A DNA stretch of 14,742 nucleotides from Candidatus Delongbacteria bacterium (lineage in GTDB: Bacteria > Delongbacteria > UBA4055), in NCBI GenBank assembly GCA_027858795.1, contig JAQICF010000241.1, forward strand, positions 1 through 14,742. Reading direction: 5' to 3'. The notes below the pieces were generated by a model. That model saw nothing but the letters and a program-made list of their open reading frames with translations, was not told where the DNA came from and ran no database searches. The position numbers were made by a program, and so were the translations under genes. This document shows positions 1 through 7,178 of the stretch, one piece after another (the first letter of the stretch is position 1; each line of letters opens with the position of its first letter).

Positions 1-962
1 GTTTTGTTTTCTTCATCATTTAAAAAAGCAGTATATTCGTCTATCAATTTTAATTCATTACTTTTTAAATCTTGTTCACAAAAAGGGCAAATATCCTTTT
101 TATTGAGTAACTTTAAACCTTGCTCAATGAAAGATTTTTTCTGCAATATCTTCTCTTTGAATTCGTCCGCCACTTTGCTTAAGTTAAATTGTACTTGTAG
201 TTCTTCTCTTATGCTAATGAATAACTCAGTATCTAATTCAATTCTTGGTATTTCATTGATAATAGCTAAATTTTCAGGAACAGATTTTATTTTATCATAA
301 TCAATTATATATTCTTTAAAAGACTTATCGATTCCCTTGAAAGTTATAATACTCGAGTCAGAGATCTTGTTATAATTTAAATATTCTTTAAATTCATTTA
401 ATCTTTTTATATTCTGGATATTTCCTATTTTTTGTTCAATAGCTGCACTTAAGGTAGTTTTTGTTTCTATTTCTAATTTACTTTTTTCTTCTGTTTTTTC
501 CTCTAACAATCCTTTTTCTTCTGAAATATCGATATTACCTTTGCCAATAATATAATCAGTTATATTTCCATCTTTATCATAATTAACTTTGCTATTTTCA
601 TCAATATATAATTGATTAAAAACATGATAAATATATTTTGTTGGTGGAATATTTGGCATACTCCCTTTATTTATCTCTATTTTAAAATCTTCCATAATCT
701 TTTGATTCTCAGAAATCTTAAACGAGAATTCTGAACTTGATTTACCAAAACTAATAAATTTATCTGTGAGTAATTTATTATCATTAAGTATATCACCTTT
801 TTTATTTTCGGTTAAACGGAACATATTACTTATAAAAGTTTTGCCTTCTCCATTATTCGCATAAATAGCAAATTTCAAAGAACTTGACATAATTTCTTTA
901 TCTAAATTTACTATCGGTGCTAAGTTCTTACACTTTATTGTAGTTTTAATATCTTTAGACAT
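1..962 (-). CDS. AAA-family ATPase with zinc-hook-like motif, RloC/PrrC-like N-terminal part (3' end outside window)
   Basis: Partial gene: 320 codons are visible before the window edge. I translated it by hand from ATG at 962, which is preceded by GGAG about 6 bases upstream. Residues 35-42 read ANNGEGKT, a Walker A P-loop with K41 and T42. Residues 292-295 read CPFC followed by E-Q, the CxxC seen near the coiled-coil tip of AAA_13-type ATPases such as the anticodon-nuclease proteins RloC and PrrC. Residues 165-200 are rich in E and K, suggesting a coiled coil. Walker B, the signature motif and any nuclease domain would lie outside the window, so an RNase activity is inference only. It starts 3 bp after the stop of the restriction-modification gene and is probably translated from the same mRNA. 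Sampled lines are only about 25% GC, poorer than the housekeeping genes to the right, which suggests transfer. It could instead be another coiled-coil P-loop ATPase. Confidence 0.72.
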   Translation of the reverse strand, partial: MSKDIKTTIKCKNLAPIVNLDKEIMSSSLKFAIYANNGEGKTFISNMFRLTENKKGDILNDNKLLTDKFISFGKSSSEFSFKISENQKIMEDFKIEINKGSMPNIPPTKYIYHVFNQLYIDENSKVNYDKDGNITDYIIGKGNIDISEEKGLLEEKTEEKSKLEIETKTTLSAAIEQKIGNIQNIKRLNEFKEYLNYNKISDSSIITFKGIDKSFKEYIIDYDKIKSVPENLAIINEIPRIELDTELFISIREELQVQFNLSKVADEFKEKILQKKSFIEQGLKLLNKKDICPFCEQDLKSNELKLIDEYTAFLNDEENK

Positions 963-965
963 ATC

Positions 966-3900
966 CTACTCCACTCCCACCATATCAATATCTTTCATAA
1001 TCCTATCTGTTTCAGTCAGTGCAACTATGATCTTCTGATAATGCTTAATATCTTCAAAAGTCAGCTCTCTACCTTTTCGATCCTTCAGCCATTTCTGAGC
1101 AGGCTGATACCCACCAATATAGAATTCCCAAGCTATTTTCGGAACATTATCAAAATATTGTGTATCATTGATATAAACTTTCTTATCAACGAATTTGATC
1201 TTTTCAACAATATTATCTCCACCTTTAGGATAACTTGTAATAAAATCATTAATTTTTTGTGATTCCAATAAATGAATTTGCCTAATCTCTCCACCTAACT
1301 TAACCAATTTCCAGAAAGTATCTTTGTCCTTTGGATATGGAACTCTAGGAAAATCTATTTTAAGAAACTCTTTATATTTATCTCTGTAAGTCGGTGAATG
1401 TAAAACTGCATAGATATAATCCAGAATATCCATCGGTGCAAAAGTATTTTCGGTTTCTTCTTTTTCGTTTGTAAACGAAAAACCAATTTTCTTAGCTATT
1501 TTATCTACAATTTCAAAATCAAGGTTCGGAGTTCTGCCTTGTGATTGATATTCTTTACCTGGATAGAGATAAAGAGGGGCAAAGTAAGCGGCACCTTTAT
1601 TACTTATAAACACTCTATCAATAGTTCTGTTTCTTGTTACAAAAGCATAACTATAGGGAACTTCATAAGCATACTGCTTCATAAAGCAAAAAGTAATATT
1701 TTCAAAATCTAAGTGCTTTGCTACCATTTTTCTAGGTCGTTGCACTATTTTAGGATCGTTATAAAATTCTCTCTTATCAAAAGGTCTATATGTTACAGTC
1801 GTTAAATAAGTTTTGTCAAATTCATAATCATTAGATTTTACTTGCTCAACCAAATCCTCTTGATTAAATCCTAATACAATAGAATCTGCATGAGTTTGAA
1901 TCCCCATACTTTTACTACTAAACAGATCATTGAAACTAAATCCTTTAGAAAAATGAGATAATGTATCATAATCAAAAGGTTTAAATAAATATGAAGGCTT
2001 TTGAGGTTTTATTTCTTCCCATTTGGTCATCTGAATGTTTTTTTCTCTTAAACAATTATATTTTTCCACTCGCTTCCCGAATAAATCGTTATGAAAAACT
2101 TTACCAAGTTCGTTGGTTTTTTTCTTACCTGTTTTTACAAATAAATTTATAGAAACACCTTGTTGAATATCAAATACATTTTCATCTTTTGAACCATCTG
2201 GACATATTTCTTTCTTTTTACTATTACCGTGTAAATCAATAGTATAAATTTTATCATAAGTTTTAAGCAGATGCCATCTCATCCCTCTAAAAGTAGGATT
2301 ATCAATAAATCCATGAGGATTAATAAAAGCTAATACTCCACTCCCATTTTTTTCAATGAAATGTTGTCCATATCTTAAAAATTTCACATAATCATCATTG
2401 ATAAATTTAGGATTTCTTTCTTTTAGCTTTTCAACTCCACCTGGTTCTTTCTTATAATCTTCCATCAAGTCCATTATCCACTTACCTTTATTGGAACTTT
2501 CACCAGAATAAGGCGGATTTCCAATAATACACATAACAGGAGTATCGCGTTTTATATGATTCGCTTCATTTGCCTCAGTACTCAACCAATTCGAAAACAA
2601 TGTCCCTGTATCCTGATGATGCTCCTCAAGTGAATTAGTCAAATATACATTCAACCTCTGATCTCTAGTTGGCTTATAACCAGTCTCAGTCAACAGCATA
2701 TCAAGTTTAAGATGAGCCATAGAATAAGAAGCCATCAGCAACTCAAAACCATTTAAACGAGGAATAAGGTCGTTCTCAACATAACTCGACCAAACACCCT
2801 GCATTGATTTAAAATTCTTATTGTAAATATGCTTAATAACCTCAGCAAGGAAAGTTCCTGTACCTGTTGCCGGATCGAGTATTTGAACTTTATGAACTTC
2901 TTTAGTAATAGTTCCCTTTCCACCCGGATTTGGAACTTTGATCTTAGTCTTAGAAGTATCTGCAAGTCCTTCAGTTAGCCCGAACTCGGATTTAAGAATA
3001 TCATCGACTGCTCTGACAATAAAATTAACGACAGGTTCAGGAGTGTACCAAACACCTCTCGATTTTCTCAATTTAGGATCATATTCAGCAAGGAAAGTTT
3101 CGTAGAAATGAATTATTGGGTCGCTGGTTTGCGTAGTTTTACCGAAGTTATGCAATAAAGCATCAACATTAGTTGCTCTGAAAACATCTGCAAGGTTATC
3201 AACCGTTGTCTTGATACGATCATCAATATCAGGACCAGCAACATAACCGAACAGCTTACGAAGAAATGGATTTGACTTCGGTATAAGTTCAGCTGCTTCC
3301 TGACGACTGAAATCATCTAAAGTTTTATCATGCAAACGAGCTGCGAACATTCCGTAAGCTAAAGTTTGAGCATAAATATCTGCAAATTCTTTTGGTTGTA
3401 GATCATGAATCAGAATATCTTTAAAAGTTTTATATTGATCATTTAATGATGTATTCTCTGGAGATTTCTCATCAGTTGTAACTGCATTTTCAAGCACATT
3501 CTGCAATAAACGAGCTTTTGCAGCCATCATTTCGGCAAGTCGCTTTGATGATTTAATAGTCTGACCAATAAAGATGCAGAAATTACGAATACGATTTTCA
3601 AATTTAGTGAAATTATAAGTTATAGGCTTGATCGCATTTTCGTGTATCTCACCAATTCTTATCTCATCTACAAGTTCTCCATTCTGAAAGAACTGAAAAT
3701 ATGTATAGTCAGTGATAATAAGATTATCCAAAGCTTTCTTATAACGAGTGAATTGTTCCTTATAAGTTTTACTGTTCAAGTCTTTACCAATATCTTTTGC
3801 TTCAATATAACCAATAGGAATTTTCTTACTCGTAATAACATAGTCAGGATTACCACAATCAGTGACATTAGAAGGCTCATTTGTTACTTCCACATCAGGT

Positions 3901-4007
3901 GCTAAATGTCTGACCAAACTCTCAAGATCACTACGATAAGCATGTTCTCTTGAAATACCCGATTTATATCGTTTATCAATTGATGTTAAATATTCTTGAA
4001 TAGTCAT
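966..4007 (-). CDS. Single-chain restriction-modification enzyme (type ISP/IIG-like): nuclease, N6-adenine methyltransferase and specificity domain
   Basis: A 1013-residue protein predicted to cut and methylate DNA with one polypeptide. The N-terminus has a PD-(D/E)xK nuclease core: P54-D55, then E69-A-K71 in the segment GYIEAKDIG. A YTP motif sits at 321-323. Methyltransferase motif I is DPATGTG at 378-384 and motif IV is NPPY at 497-500, the adenine-N6 (gamma) class. The stretch after NPPY (GKWIMDLMEDYK, then NDDYVKFLRYGQ and DENVFDIQQGV) and the C-terminal target-recognition part resemble the LlaBIII-type ISP enzymes. There is no room for, and no sign of, the superfamily-2 helicase between nuclease and methylase, so it is probably not a translocating ISP enzyme. 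I chose ATG at 4007 (MTIQEYL) because AGGA lies 6 bases upstream; an in-frame TTG 16 codons further upstream has no ribosome site. The ATPase gene follows after 3 bp. Confidence 0.85.
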   Translation of the reverse strand: MTIQEYLTSIDKRYKSGISREHAYRSDLESLVRHLAPDVEVTNEPSNVTDCGNPDYVITSKKIPIGYIEAKDIGKDLNSKTYKEQFTRYKKALDNLIITDYTYFQFFQNGELVDEIRIGEIHENAIKPITYNFTKFENRIRNFCIFIGQTIKSSKRLAEMMAAKARLLQNVLENAVTTDEKSPENTSLNDQYKTFKDILIHDLQPKEFADIYAQTLAYGMFAARLHDKTLDDFSRQEAAELIPKSNPFLRKLFGYVAGPDIDDRIKTTVDNLADVFRATNVDALLHNFGKTTQTSDPIIHFYETFLAEYDPKLRKSRGVWYTPEPVVNFIVRAVDDILKSEFGLTEGLADTSKTKIKVPNPGGKGTITKEVHKVQILDPATGTGTFLAEVIKHIYNKNFKSMQGVWSSYVENDLIPRLNGFELLMASYSMAHLKLDMLLTETGYKPTRDQRLNVYLTNSLEEHHQDTGTLFSNWLSTEANEANHIKRDTPVMCIIGNPPYSGESSNKGKWIMDLMEDYKKEPGGVEKLKERNPKFINDDYVKFLRYGQHFIEKNGSGVLAFINPHGFIDNPTFRGMRWHLLKTYDKIYTIDLHGNSKKKEICPDGSKDENVFDIQQGVSINLFVKTGKKKTNELGKVFHNDLFGKRVEKYNCLREKNIQMTKWEEIKPQKPSYLFKPFDYDTLSHFSKGFSFNDLFSSKSMGIQTHADSIVLGFNQEDLVEQVKSNDYEFDKTYLTTVTYRPFDKREFYNDPKIVQRPRKMVAKHLDFENITFCFMKQYAYEVPYSYAFVTRNRTIDRVFISNKGAAYFAPLYLYPGKEYQSQGRTPNLDFEIVDKIAKKIGFSFTNEKEETENTFAPMDILDYIYAVLHSPTYRDKYKEFLKIDFPRVPYPKDKDTFWKLVKLGGEIRQIHLLESQKINDFITSYPKGGDNIVEKIKFVDKKVYINDTQYFDNVPKIAWEFYIGGYQPAQKWLKDRKGRELTFEDIKHYQKIIVALTETDRIMKDIDMVGVE

Positions 4008-4069
4008 GGGTTGTCCTATGTTAGAAAATATTTCTTGTTTTTCGAAAATTAACAATATACATTAATACT

Positions 4070-4127
4070 AATCCGTTATTGCGGAGGTGGATGGTTTTAC
4101 CATCGGACCCTTTCAAGGGTCTTTTTT
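4070..4127 (+). ncRNA. Possible small structured RNA upstream of the restriction-modification gene
   Basis: Three short hairpins follow each other on the plus strand: TCCG/CGGA (4072-4085), GATGGT/ACCATC (4090-4104) and GACCC/GGGTC (4106-4121), the last followed by six T. No plus-strand gene lies upstream, so the terminator would have to end a short transcript. A weak promoter can be drawn upstream (TTGTTT at 4035-4040, 17-base spacer, TACATT at 4058-4063). The transcript would be about 58 nt, divergent from the restriction gene. Read on the minus strand, the same hairpins would lie in the 5' leader of that gene. A 14-codon ORF begins at ATG 4091, but its ribosome site is too close to count. 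Function unknown. Confidence 0.25.
4106..4127 (+). terminator. Intrinsic terminator, plus strand
   Basis: Stem GACCC/GGGTC, loop TTTCAA, then TTTTTT at 4122-4127. The stem can extend by two A-T pairs. The U-tract is only on the plus-strand side. No plus-strand protein gene precedes it. Confidence 0.55.
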
Positions 4128-4478
4128 ATTTATAGAAGTGTTTTTCATAGTTTGAACCTTTTTGCCAAATCATATTTTTTACTAATTCAATTTAATGAAT
4201 ATTTATATTGTAAGTCAAAAGGTATTTTGAAATAAAAATAATTTTTTATTTTAGTGCCTAATATTTCATAAAATATTTGTAATTGCACAATATAATCATT
4301 ACGAATTACGTTGACAAGAAATAGCAGATTGCGATATATCCCGAATTAACTACGACTTACACAATTATTGAGAAGTTTATAACCTAGCAGAGAAATTATA
4401 TCTGTGCTTATTTACTTATTATTATCAATTTATTGTGGGCTAGAACCTTTATTTTTGGAAAAATATTACTCGTCTAAT
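4128..4478. other. Gene-free AT-rich stretch
   Basis: I find no ORF with a credible start and ribosome site, no tRNA and no strong hairpin in this stretch. It separates the restriction unit from the repeat cluster on its right and may be a degraded or junction region. Confidence 0.5.
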
Positions 4479-4611
4479 CTTAGTAACCTTCCAGACTGCT
4501 AAGGATCTTTCCAAATTATTCTCTCCGTCAAATCGGCAATTCAACTAGACGGAGAAACCTGCTTCACTGCTATAAAATACCGATTACTAAGAGGTGAAAA
4601 TTTGAATTGCC
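4479..4611. repeat. Nested inverted repeats
   Basis: Three exact inverted pairs interlock here: CTTAGTAA (4479-4486) with TTACTAAG (4584-4591), TCTCCGTC (4522-4529) with GACGGAGA (4548-4555), and the 10-mer GGCAATTCAA (4535-4544) with TTGAATTGCC (4602-4611). The first two can form a nested structure. The third is an alternative pairing that competes with the second. No ORF crosses the stretch. This looks like a non-coding repeat element or a composite of several; whether it recurs elsewhere in the genome cannot be seen here. Confidence 0.5.
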
Positions 4612-4657
4612 TTGAATTTTGGTTACTTTGTTTCAAGACAAAGTAACGTAAAGGCAA
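4607..4657. repeat. Palindromic element with 10-bp perfect stem
   Basis: Inner arms GTTACTTTGT (4622-4631) and ACAAAGTAAC (4638-4647) pair perfectly around TTCAAG. Outer arms TTGCCTT (4607-4613) and AAGGCAA (4651-4657) extend the hairpin across an unequal internal loop (8 and 3 bases). There is no U-tract, so it is not a terminator. It resembles dispersed extragenic palindromes. Confidence 0.6.
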
Positions 4658-4658
4658 G

Positions 4659-4679
4659 ATCCTGAAATAAATTCAGGAT
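4659..4679. repeat. Short palindrome, ATCCTGAA type
   Basis: ATCCTGAA (4659-4666) and TTCAGGAT (4672-4679) flank ATAAA. Palindromes of this kind, flanked by GATGACA-like sequence as here, are familiar dispersed extragenic elements in many bacteria (recall, not a search). It lies 2 bp from the previous palindrome. Confidence 0.55.
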
Positions 4680-4688
4680 GACAATAAT

Positions 4689-4718
4689 AAAAAAGGGAAC
4701 GGTAATAAACCGTTCCCT
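4689..4718 (-). terminator. Intrinsic terminator of the 264-aa exported protein gene, formed by a palindromic repeat
   Basis: On the minus strand the perfect 10-bp stem AGGGAACGGT/ACCGTTCCCT (loop TTATT) is followed by a run of T. It lies about 35 bp after the stop codon at 4751 and is well placed to end that transcript. The hairpin also has the look of a dispersed GC-rich palindrome, so a repeat may have been taken over as a terminator. Confidence 0.65.
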
Positions 4719-4727
4719 ACATTCCCT

Positions 4728-4754
4728 GTCGGGAGTATGGCAATACGCCCCTAC
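4728..4754. repeat. Imperfect palindrome overlapping a stop codon
   Basis: A 27-base hairpin: GTCGGGAGTAT, loop GGCA, then ATACGCCCCTAC, with one mismatch and one small asymmetric loop. On the minus strand it begins GTAGGGGCG, and its TAG is the stop codon of the 264-aa protein. It belongs with the other GC-rich extragenic palindromes next to it. Confidence 0.55.
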
Positions 4755-5545
4755 TTTTCAAACTCTGCCTTGCTCTTCCAATCATCAGACCCATTATAAT
4801 AATCTTTCAGAAATTGAATCGTATCTTCTTTACTTAACATATCCTTTGACGAGAAATCCTTTCCACCCTCACTACCGTTAAAAGTATAACCGTCTGCAGA
4901 ATAAGCAACCTGGATCCAGTCATCTTTAGAAGATAATCCAACAAAGAAATTATCATCATTCAATGTATTGAAACATTCTATCATCTTTTCTTCTGACACT
5001 TTTTTAAAACTGTCTCCGCTGTACATTTCAAGATCAAATATTCCATTACCTTTTTTCTTTATAGGTTCTTTTTTTTCTGCAACTACTTTTTTCTCGGCAT
5101 CAGCGACCGTTTTATGCAATTTTATAAAATTTTCCTTCTTTTCTGTACTCAATCCGCTTCCAATAAATACCCATTTCTCATTATCCATTGTTGATAACAA
5201 TACTACGTTTATTTCCTCCGCATCGGATTCATCTGCGTAATGAACCATCGCCATAGTAACTTTTGTACCCATCATATTTTCAACTCCATAACGGACTTCC
5301 TTGATGTTGCCATCCCAGGATTGAACTACCTCCATGTCCTCCTGTATGCTTTTATCTCCAAAATAACTCTCGGAGATCGCATTTACCATCATACCGGATG
5401 CATTCTTTTTCAAAAGTGCAACATCCTTTGTTTTGTATGCCTTCAATACTTCTTTGGCGATGTCTTCTGCTTTTGGAAGTGCTCCAAATAAATTTGCTGA
5501 GATCATTAGAAACATGATCATGGTAATAATAATATTTCTTTTCAT
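4751..5545 (-). CDS. Exported protein of unknown function with an NTF2-like N-terminal domain (tentative)
   Basis: A 264-residue protein. Residues 1-21 form a signal peptide (K2-R3, then a hydrophobic stretch ending ANLFGA), so it should be exported, probably to the periplasm. Residues 24-135 alternate helix and strand in a way reminiscent of small NTF2-like/DUF4878 exported domains; this is a shape judgement, not a match. A lysine-rich linker (about 150-167) leads to a second domain (169-264) rich in D, S, W and Y and ending in DDWKSKAEFEK. The start is firm: AAGGAG lies upstream of ATG 5545. The stop codon falls inside a palindromic repeat, so the last residues may have been set by repeat insertion. 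The 442-aa exported gene lies 79 bp upstream on the same strand. No catalytic motif is recognisable. Confidence 0.8.
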   Translation of the reverse strand: MKRNIIITMIMFLMISANLFGALPKAEDIAKEVLKAYKTKDVALLKKNASGMMVNAISESYFGDKSIQEDMEVVQSWDGNIKEVRYGVENMMGTKVTMAMVHYADESDAEEINVVLLSTMDNEKWVFIGSGLSTEKKENFIKLHKTVADAEKKVVAEKKEPIKKKGNGIFDLEMYSGDSFKKVSEEKMIECFNTLNDDNFFVGLSSKDDWIQVAYSADGYTFNGSEGGKDFSSKDMLSKEDTIQFLKDYYNGSDDWKSKAEFEK

Positions 5546-5614
5546 TTCTCTCTCCTTATTTTTACTTCTATAGTAAAGTTGTAAATCTTAAATCTTTGTA
5601 TATTTGCAAACTGA

Positions 5615-5642
5615 TCACTGACCACTAATCACTGACCACTAA
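5615..5642. repeat. Tandem 14-bp repeat, two copies, across the end of the 442-aa gene
   Basis: TCACTGACCACTAA occurs twice without a gap (5615-5628 and 5629-5642), with a partial further unit (ACTGA) just before. On the minus strand one copy encodes the last residues L-V-V-S-D of the 442-aa protein and the next supplies its TAG stop. Two copies without spacers is not a CRISPR array. Confidence 0.8.
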
Positions 5643-6953
5643 TTTATTAAACCAACTATCCTTATCCTTCCTATACTCACTAGGAGTTGCGATCTTATAA
5701 TCATAAAAAACAGTGATCTGACCATCATAAATAGTGATCACAGTCGCAAAATAGGATAATTTACTTTTATTCCTACCTGTAATAAGCTCTATCGACCTTT
5801 TCTTATCCGGAAATAATAATGCTTCCGCAAAGAATGATTTAATTTTCTCTGAGCAGATCCTTACATCATCAGTTATCTCAATAAATTCTTCCTCAGACAG
5901 CTTCTTCACATTATCATCCTTGATAATAAAATCAGTCTTTGAAAATTTGATCGTATTTATGTTTTGTTGTTCTGATATTATATCTTTAACAAAAGTTTTC
6001 AATGGAATATTTTCAATTTTCTTAGAAACATAATTATTTTCGGCATCTCTTTTATAGATATCAGCTGATAAGGAAATTTCATCTTTCATTATATCATACT
6101 CAAAATCTGATCCTGTCCCACAAGTAAATTCCTTGACTTGAGAAAATTTTGTGATCTCACTATCTTTTGAAATATCCGCAATAACTAAAGTATCAGCTCT
6201 AAATCGAACTATATCCGTAACTACTTCATTACTTATAGTTGTATCCACATTAACAACATTTTTCGATTCAACAACTTGATTGTCAGCTGTAACAATAGAA
6301 TGTTCCTTCAAAGAATAGAACCAGTGTTTTTTATCTCTGTAAGAATTTTTACCTACAAACACCCTGTAATCCGGGTATAATGTAAACTGCTTATCAAAAA
6401 CTGTCAGTTTTGTTGAAAAATAAGCATCCCCATCAACACTTTTACCCCAGATCCACTCTATAGAACTTTTTCTTTCTGAATTCAAAACAGTGGTCTCAAG
6501 TATCCTCCTCAGCATATCGAGGTCTTTGTACTCAGGATATTTATCTAACTCTTTGTAAGTATTATCCGCAAGATTAACCTTCCCCGATCCATTTTGAAAA
6601 TGAAGTTTATTTATACGGATTATCTTAGATCTGTCTATTATATCCTTCAGCAGGTCGATCAATTCATCTATTGTCAGGTGCTTTTTCTCATTAAATTGAA
6701 ATCTAATTCCTTTTAGAGAATAAAAATCAACAGGGAATGGTTCAAACAGCTGCTTACCTTCATCAAGTTTTTCGAGAAGATCTTCTAAACCATCTTTGGC
6801 GATCTCGGATGACATTGAACTGATAAGGTCTTTTAATTTTAATGAATCTTGCTTTAACTCATAAAGTCTTTCATCTTTCGTTTTAGAAAAAACCATAAAA
6901 GACATTATAAGTAATGAAATAATCGAATATTTTTTTACCTTCCTGAAATTCAT
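5625..6953 (-). CDS. Exported or membrane-anchored protein of unknown function with an internal duplication
   Basis: A 442-residue protein. The N-terminus (MNFRKVKKYS, then a hydrophobic run to about residue 23) is a signal peptide or membrane anchor; there is no lipobox cysteine. Residues 162-215 and 385-438 align without gaps at a constant offset of 223, with 20 of 54 identical, including S-I-E, Y-F-x-T, D-x-Q-x-T, D-Y, D-K and W-F-x-x-L. The similarity extends upstream to the KDII segments at 103 and 323 with a small indel, so two units of about 120 residues are present. I do not recognise the family. There is no clear ribosome site before ATG 6953, so translation may be weak or the start uncertain. 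The final codons and stop lie in a 14-bp tandem repeat. It may be functionally linked to the 264-aa exported protein downstream. Confidence 0.78.
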   Translation of the reverse strand: MNFRKVKKYSIISLLIMSFMVFSKTKDERLYELKQDSLKLKDLISSMSSEIAKDGLEDLLEKLDEGKQLFEPFPVDFYSLKGIRFQFNEKKHLTIDELIDLLKDIIDRSKIIRINKLHFQNGSGKVNLADNTYKELDKYPEYKDLDMLRRILETTVLNSERKSSIEWIWGKSVDGDAYFSTKLTVFDKQFTLYPDYRVFVGKNSYRDKKHWFYSLKEHSIVTADNQVVESKNVVNVDTTISNEVVTDIVRFRADTLVIADISKDSEITKFSQVKEFTCGTGSDFEYDIMKDEISLSADIYKRDAENNYVSKKIENIPLKTFVKDIISEQQNINTIKFSKTDFIIKDDNVKKLSEEEFIEITDDVRICSEKIKSFFAEALLFPDKKRSIELITGRNKSKLSYFATVITIYDGQITVFYDYKIATPSEYRKDKDSWFNKLVVSD

Positions 6954-7035
6954 TTGTGAAAAATAATGTATTTTGGCTATAAATGTAAGTGTTAATTAAA
7001 AATAATTTAAGTATCTGATCTTTCTTTGAACTTTA

Positions 7036-7086
7036 TCATTTTGGAAAAGGTATAAGAAATGTAAGAATTATTGACAACACATTCAT
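7036..7086 (-). CDS. Possible 16-residue hydrophobic leader peptide
   Basis: ATG at 7086 follows a strong ribosome site (GGAGG, 7 bases upstream) and encodes MNVLSIILTFLIPFPK, ending in TGA. That TGA overlaps another ATG (ATGA) opening a 10-codon ORF. It lies between the hairpin at 7104-7127 and the 442-aa gene, whose own start lacks a good ribosome site. It could be a leader peptide, a small membrane peptide, a gene remnant or chance. The ribosome site is the only real evidence. Confidence 0.2.
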   Translation of the reverse strand: MNVLSIILTFLIPFPK

Positions 7087-7103
7087 TACTCCTCCTCCAA
7101 TTT

Positions 7104-7127
7104 AAACTCCCTTGAAAAAGGGAGTTT
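7104..7127 (+). terminator. Strong hairpin with terminator-like T-tract
   Basis: Perfect 10-bp stem AAACTCCCTT/AAGGGAGTTT with a GAAA loop. On the plus strand the T-rich 3' arm continues into TTAATTT. No plus-strand gene lies upstream. Read on the minus strand it is a second hairpin after the selenoprotein gene, with only a poor U-tract. Confidence 0.45.
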
Positions 7128-7143
7128 TTAATTTCAGACATAC

Positions 7144-7171
7144 AAAAAAAAGCAGGCTATTTGCCTGCTTT
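7144..7171 (-). terminator. Intrinsic terminator of the HesB-like selenoprotein gene
   Basis: On the minus strand, stem AAAGCAGGC/GCCTGCTTT with loop AAATA is followed by an uninterrupted T run (7150-7144). It starts 7 bp after the selenoprotein stop codon. Confidence 0.8.
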
Positions 7172-7178
7172 AAATTTT

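Noticed and set aside
4..300. Plus-strand ORF of 98 codons
   Set aside because: It is the antisense shadow of the AAA ATPase gene, low-complexity and without a ribosome site.
4008..4055. N-terminal extension of the R-M protein from TTG 4055
   Set aside because: No ribosome site before the TTG; AGGA stands correctly before ATG 4007, and MTIQEYL begins the expected domain.
4128..4478. Possible hidden RNA gene or degraded transposase in the intergenic stretch
   Set aside because: No tRNA fold, no ORF of length and no terminal inverted repeats could be supported.
5615..5642. CRISPR-like repeats
   Set aside because: Only two adjacent 14-bp copies without spacers, partly coding.
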